32,908 nucleotides of DNA, from assembly GCA_027491415.1 (NCBI GenBank), contig JAOZFH010000014.1, positions 1 to 32,908 of the forward strand. The letters are read 5' to 3'. Below are positions 29,627 through 32,908 of this stretch, piece by piece. Each line of letters opens with the position of its first letter. Position 1 is the stretch's first letter. Made by a program: the position numbers and the translations under genes. Below the pieces are notes generated by a model that did not search any database, was not told the DNA's origin, and saw nothing but the letters and a program-made list of their open reading frames with translations. The DNA comes from Thermoproteota archaeon. GTDB taxonomy: Archaea > Korarchaeota > Korarchaeia > Korarchaeales > Korarchaeaceae.

Positions 29627-30295
29627 TTGCCCATCGAGAGGGCCAAGCTGGAGGGCAGCCCCGGCCTGGGAATATTTGCCAGGGTCGTCGGGAGGGCCGC
29701 CTTCGTCCCCACAGGAACCGCCAGGAGGTTCAGATCTCAGCTCGAGGAGGTTCTGGGCGCAAGGGCCGTTGAGGTGAGCCTCTACGGCTCTCGCCTAGTC
29801 GGAGTCTTCATGGCGGGAAATGGCGAGGTGGTCCTGCTCCCGTCGATCGTCAACCCAGCGGAGGTTGAGGCCGTCGAGGAGTCCGATCTCCCGACGCACG
29901 TCTTGGACGTCAGGCTGACCGCACTCGGGAATGTGATACTCGCCAACAGCTACGGGGCCGTTGTTCACCCTGAGTTCCGCGACTCCGAGCTGGAGCAGAT
30001 CTCTCGGGCGCTCGGCACCCCGGTAAGGAGGGGGACCATAGGCGGCGTGGGCGTCGTCGGCTCGCTGGCGGTTGCAACAGACAGGGGGGTGCTGGCCTCC
30101 CCTGACCTCACCGACGAGGAGGCCAGGGTCATAGAGGATGTCCTGGGGGTTAGGGTCCTCAGGGGCACGGTGAACGACGGGGTCAGGTACGTGAGGACTG
30201 GCATGCTGGCCAACGACTCCGGCGCACTGGTAGGCTACCCCACCACCCCACTTGAGATAGACGTGATAGCCGAGGCCCTGGGCCTGGAGCCCTAG
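29627..30295 (+). CDS. Translation initiation factor 6 (aIF6)
   Basis: Binds the 50S subunit and prevents premature joining with the 30S subunit. Its fold is a five-fold pseudosymmetric ring of repeated units. The protein of 222 residues shows EGSPGLGIFARVVGRAAFVPT, SRLVGVFMAGNGEVVLLPSI, ALGNVILANSYGAVVHPEF, RGTIGGVGVVGSLAVATDRG and GMLANDSGALVGYPTTPLE, which are successive related repeats. The TTG at 29627 gives the family-like N-terminus MPIERAKLEGSP with GGTGA 8 nt upstream. A GTG at 29615 overlapping the eL31 stop would add four residues. The eL20 (LX) gene that often follows in archaea is absent. Confidence 0.95.
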   Translation: MPIERAKLEGSPGLGIFARVVGRAAFVPTGTARRFRSQLEEVLGARAVEVSLYGSRLVGVFMAGNGEVVLLPSIVNPAEVEAVEESDLPTHVLDVRLTALGNVILANSYGAVVHPEFRDSELEQISRALGTPVRRGTIGGVGVVGSLAVATDRGVLASPDLTDEEARVIEDVLGVRVLRGTVNDGVRYVRTGMLANDSGALVGYPTTPLEIDVIAEALGLEP

Positions 30296-30356
30296 CTCAG
30301 CCTAATTATCCCGGCCTTGGGGGCCCGGGCAGGTCGCGACGCCCAAGTGATCAAGC

Positions 30357-30364
30357 CTTTAACT
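30357..30364 (+). promoter_or_regulatory. Possible TATA element for prefoldin alpha
   Basis: ctttaact is the clearest AT-rich tract in the 86-nt spacer. Its centre is only about 22 nt from the annotated ATG (30382), slightly too close. Transcription may therefore start at or near the ATG, or the true start may be a few codons downstream (TTG at 30394). Confidence 0.4.
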
Positions 30365-30381
30365 ATGGGCGAGCGGGGTGC

Positions 30382-30804
30382 ATGGGATCGAGGTTGAGCG
30401 AGGCAGGTCAGGGGAGGCAGGCTGACGTCGAAACCCTGCAGGCCATGTATCAGGCCCTGATGGATGCCAGCAATCGCCTAGCCGTGCAGATCGCCGATCT
30501 TCAGGGCGCCATTGAGACGCTGGGCATCCTGGAGAAGGTAGACGAGGGGGAGAAGTTCGGCCCGTTCCTCTTGCCGGTTGGCGCGTTCCTCATGCTGAGG
30601 GTCCCGGGGGCGCTGGCCGACAAGGTCCTGGTCAACCTCGGCGGGAACGTCTACGCGGAGATGGATCCAAGGGGGGCGAAGGAGGAGCTGACTAGGATGC
30701 TGGAGGAGTCGAGACAGGAGCTCGGTAGGGTGCAGGCGACCCTCAGGCAGATAGAGGCCCAGCTGACTCAGGCCATTAGCCAATCTAGCCGTAGGGGTAG
30801 GTAA
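30382..30804 (+). CDS. pfdA: Prefoldin alpha subunit
   Basis: Subunit of the hexameric prefoldin (GimC) that holds unfolded proteins with coiled-coil tentacles and passes them to the thermosome, a subunit of which is encoded at the left end. The 140-residue protein has an N-terminal coiled coil (about 15-50), a central beta-hairpin region EKFGPFLLPVGAFLMLRV and ADKVLVNLGGNVYAEMD, and a C-terminal coiled coil (about 97-133). It is separated from the aIF6 gene by 86 nt and probably has its own promoter. Confidence 0.9.
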   Translation: MGSRLSEAGQGRQADVETLQAMYQALMDASNRLAVQIADLQGAIETLGILEKVDEGEKFGPFLLPVGAFLMLRVPGALADKVLVNLGGNVYAEMDPRGAKEELTRMLEESRQELGRVQATLRQIEAQLTQAISQSSRRGR

Positions 30805-30850
30805 GATCCCCGCCCGCCGCGGCGGCTAAGCTCCACCTGTCAGCTCCCCG

Positions 30851-30858
30851 TTATATTT
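30851..30858 (+). promoter_or_regulatory. TATA element for ornithine carbamoyltransferase
   Basis: ttatattt in the GC-rich spacer is centred about 35 nt upstream of the TTG start, predicting transcription from about 30880. The leader would be very short and would include or nearly include the GGTGA site. Confidence 0.55.
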
Positions 30859-30889
30859 TACGCGCGACGGAGGGCGCGGGTGATCCCGC

Positions 30890-31828
30890 TTGAGGTGGGG
30901 TTGGGCGCTCAGGTCCCTCAGGGGGAGGGACTTCCTCACGCTGTCCACCGTAACCCCCGCGGAGTTCAGGGCTCTGGTCGACAGGGCCATGGCGCACAAG
31001 AGGGGGCTCGTGGCCGGCAAGCCCCTCGACGGCATGGTCGTGGCCGGGATATTCGAGAAGCCGAGCACCAGGACCAGGGTCTCCATGGGAACGGCCTGCG
31101 CGCACCTCGGGGCCACCTTCATGACACTCCCGGTGGAGGCCCTTCAGGTCTCCAGGGGAGAGACCCTCAGGGACACCGCCACCGTCCTCAGCAGGTACGT
31201 CAACGCCGTAGCCGCCAGGGTGAAGAAGCACGAGACCCTCGAGGAGCTGGCCAAGTGGGCCGACGTGCCCGTGATCAACATGCTGAGCGACCGCTACCAC
31301 CCGCTGCAGGCCCTCGCCGACGTCATGACCATCGTGGAGAGGTTTGGGGACGAGCGGGTCAAGGTGGTCTTCGTGGGCGACGGCGCGGCCAACACGAGCC
31401 ACAGCCTCATGCTGGCTTCCGCCCTTATGGGCTACGACCACGCGGTCGCCGCACCAAAGGGATACTGGCCCGACAGCTCGGTGGTCAGCAGGGCCCTTGA
31501 GATCGCCTCAGAGACTGGGGCCACCATCGAGATCTACGAGGACCCGGTCAGGGCAGTCCACGGTGCCGACGTGATATACACGGACACCTGGGTGTCCATG
31601 GGCGTGCAGGATGTCGAGGAGCGCATGGAGGTCTTCCCGCCCTACCAGGTGAACGACGAACTCCTCAAGCACACCTCAGAGCGGGCCATCGTGCTGCACT
31701 GCCAACCCTGGTTCCTAGGTCAGGAGATAACCGAGAGCGTGGCGTATGGGCCAAGGTCCGCCGCGTTCGACCAGGCTGAGAACAGGCTCCACACCGCAAA
31801 GGCGGTTCTGGAGGCTCTCTTGGCCTAG
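30890..31828 (+). CDS. argF: Ornithine carbamoyltransferase
   Basis: Condenses carbamoyl phosphate and ornithine to citrulline in arginine synthesis, or runs in reverse in arginine breakdown. The 312-residue protein has the carbamoyl-phosphate motif FEKPSTRTRVS (STRTR 59-63), YHPLQALAD (137-144), VVFVGDGAANTSHSLM, the ornithine-binding loop DTWVSMG (from D232) and HCQP with Cys271, where most family members read HCLP. The SMG loop argues for ornithine rather than aspartate. The TTG has GGTGA 6 nt upstream. No other arginine gene is in the window, so the biosynthetic or catabolic role is open. Confidence 0.93.
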   Translation: MRWGWALRSLRGRDFLTLSTVTPAEFRALVDRAMAHKRGLVAGKPLDGMVVAGIFEKPSTRTRVSMGTACAHLGATFMTLPVEALQVSRGETLRDTATVLSRYVNAVAARVKKHETLEELAKWADVPVINMLSDRYHPLQALADVMTIVERFGDERVKVVFVGDGAANTSHSLMLASALMGYDHAVAAPKGYWPDSSVVSRALEIASETGATIEIYEDPVRAVHGADVIYTDTWVSMGVQDVEERMEVFPPYQVNDELLKHTSERAIVLHCQPWFLGQEITESVAYGPRSAAFDQAENRLHTAKAVLEALLA

Positions 31829-31846
31829 CGCTAGGTCCGCAAAACC

Positions 31847-31853
31847 TTATATA
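31847..31853 (+). promoter_or_regulatory. TATA element of the rRNA operon
   Basis: ttatata is preceded by the purine-rich ccgcaaaacc, which suits a TFB recognition element. It predicts transcription starting near 31876, about 210 nt before 16S rRNA, at the base of the first leader hairpin. Confidence 0.7.
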
Positions 31854-31872
31854 GCGTCCCCCCCTTTCCTCT

Positions 31873-31964
31873 ACTTGCCGCGACATCCCGGTCGCGGGCC
31901 CGAGGGGTGAAGGGTGACCCCCTGACCGGCTGAGGGCCCGTCGATTCCGGTCGCGGCGACAAGT
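31873..31964 (+). other. Long imperfect hairpin at the start of the pre-rRNA leader
   Basis: acttgccgcgac (31873-31884) pairs with gtcgcgg and caagt (31950-31956, 31960-31964), giving 12 bp interrupted by a 3-nt bulge (cga) on the 3' side. Two GGGCCC blocks and a GGGGT/ACCCC pair can extend it inside. It begins at the predicted transcript start, so it could cap the nascent pre-rRNA or take part in processing. Confidence 0.5.
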
Positions 31965-31982
31965 GACGATAAGTGGCCATGT

Positions 31983-32021
31983 GAGCGCGAGGAAAAGGGC
32001 CTCGCCCGACCCCTCGCGCTC
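31983..32021 (+). other. Second pre-rRNA leader hairpin
   Basis: gagcgcgagg (31983-31992) and cctcgcgctc (32012-32021) form a perfect 10-bp stem. The 19-nt loop contains a small GGGC-CTC-GCCC stem. It lies about 68 nt before 16S. The partner of any 16S-flanking processing stem would be outside the window. Confidence 0.5.
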
Positions 32022-32088
32022 GAGAGAGTCCGGGTGTCCCGCGTATAGAGGCAGGGCGGATCGGAGAGGCCTTGCGGCCGCTCCTGAG

Positions 32089-32908
32089 AGACCGGTTGAT
32101 CCTGCCGGAGGGGACCCCTAGCGGGCTCGCACTAAGCCATGCAAGTCGGCTGGGGGCCATTCCGCCCCTGGCGGCGCACGGCTCAGTAATACACGGTCAA
32201 CCTACCCTGGGGACCGGGATAACCTCGGGAAACTGAGGCTAATCCCGGATAGGGGCCGGGTACTGGAATGTCCCGGCCCCGAAAGTAGGCGGGGGGAGCC
32301 CCGCTGAGGCCCCAGGATGGGACCGTGGCCTATCAGGTAGTAGGTGGGGTAACGGCCCACCTAGCCTGAGACGGGTGCGGGCGGTGGGAGCCGGAGCCCG
32401 GAGATGGGCACTGAGACAAGGGCCCAGGCCCTAAGGGGCGCAGCAGGCGGGAAACTTCCGCAATGCGCGAAAGCGTGACGGAGTGAGCCCGCGTGCCGCC
32501 CGCTGAGGGCGGCTGTCCCCGGGTGTAAACAGCCCGGGACAGGAAGGGGAGGGCAAGGCTGGTGCCAGCCGCCGCGGTAAAACCAGCTCCTCGAGGGGTC
32601 CCCACGCATACTGGGCCTAAAGCGTCCGTAGCCGGCCCCGCAAGTCCTCGGTTAAATCCACCGGAAGACCGGTGGGCTGCCGGGGATACTGCGGGGCTAG
32701 GGAGCTGGAGGGGCCGGGGGTATTCCGGGGGGAGCGGTAAAATGCGTAGATCCCCGGAGGACCACCGGTGGCGAAGGCGCCCGGCTGGAACGCGTCCGAC
32801 GGTGAGGGACGAAAGCTGGGGGAGCAAACCGGATTAGATACCCGGGTAGTCCCAGCCGTAAACGATGCCGGCTAGGTGCCGGCCGAGGTTTCGGCCTCGG
32901 CCGGTGTC
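32089..32908 (+). rRNA. rrs: 16S ribosomal RNA, 5' portion (runs off the right edge)
   Basis: The small-subunit rRNA begins near 32089 with ccggttgatcctgccgg and continues through landmarks in the right order: ctaagccatgcaagtc, gggaaacttccgcaatg, gtgccagccgccgcggtaa (the 530 loop), ggattagatacccgggtag and gtaaacgatg. About 820 nt are present with no intron in that part. The sequence is archaeal (ccgcggtaaaaccagct; ctgggcctaaagcg) and very GC-rich, consistent with high growth temperature. The exact mature 5' end is inferred by analogy. Confidence 0.97.

Noticed and set aside
30805-30850. GC-rich dyad (cccgccgcggcgg) after prefoldin alpha as a bacterial-type terminator
   Set aside because: It has no following T tract, and archaeal termination does not depend on such hairpins.
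32089-32908. Intron or insertion in 16S rRNA
   Set aside because: The conserved landmarks follow each other at normal spacing in the visible part.
1-32908. CRISPR array, insertion sequence or defence island
   Set aside because: No regularly spaced direct repeats, transposase or nuclease-helicase sets were found. Hjc here is the housekeeping resolvase.

Overview
This window is a compact, GC-rich stretch of an archaeal chromosome. It carries a thermosome, EF-1A, archaeal/eukaryotic-type ribosomal proteins (eS19, eL31, eL39), aIF6, prefoldin alpha, RNase P Rpp21, Nep1, a BHB-type tRNA intron, a DGGGP synthase of ether-lipid synthesis, TATA-box promoters and an archaeal 16S rRNA. The very GC-rich 16S and the thermosome suggest a thermophile. 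The gene set and the 16S look like the TACK side of the Archaea, possibly Korarchaeota. That placement is an impression and was not tested by alignment. There is no mobile element, CRISPR array or integrated virus, and no gene-free stretch longer than 300 bases.

Layout. (a) 1-6.3 kb: a partial thermosome subunit faces an MTAP-pgk-gap operon. A small membrane protein faces EF-1A. (b) 6.4-10.4 kb: uS10, tRNA-Ser(UGA), and the front part of the S10 ribosomal operon (uL3-uL4-uL23-uL2-uS19) on the minus strand, which stops after uS19. (c) 10.4-13.7 kb: archease, a membrane protein whose first 95 residues resemble EMC6, and an NFACT/Rqc2-family protein. (d) 13.7-15.9 kb: three consecutive CBS-domain genes with about ten CBS motifs. 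(e) 15.9-22 kb: UbiA-type DGGGP synthase facing a Gfo/Idh/MocA oxidoreductase plus tRNA-splicing endonuclease, then Hjc and methionine aminopeptidase facing a Sua5-Kae1-cytidylate kinase-DeoC operon. (f) 23-27.2 kb: MoxR ATPase, VWA protein, then a secreted, membrane-anchored M1 aminopeptidase lying between tRNA-Leu(UAG) and an intron-containing tRNA-Gly(GCC), overlapping both. (g) 27.2-30.8 kb: a ribosome and translation cluster (Nep1, Rpp21, eS19, PDCD5, eL39, eL31, aIF6) followed by prefoldin alpha. (h) 30.9 kb to the end: ornithine carbamoyltransferase, then the rRNA promoter, a structured leader and the first ~820 nt of 16S rRNA.

Most genes serve translation: ribosomal proteins, elongation and anti-association factors, ribosome rescue, t6A synthesis, tRNA splicing, RNase P, 16S modification and folding chaperones. 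Two expression habits recur. Shine-Dalgarno elements are GGTGA or GGAGGTGA, often made from the upstream gene's last codons and stop, and they commonly serve TTG starts. Divergent genes are often separated by a single TATA-like element near the midpoint. I used both to choose starts. No wholly new multi-gene system is evident. The most unusual items are the tRNA/M1-peptidase overlap, the EMC6-like fusion, the CBS run and the serine in the EF-1A NKxD motif.
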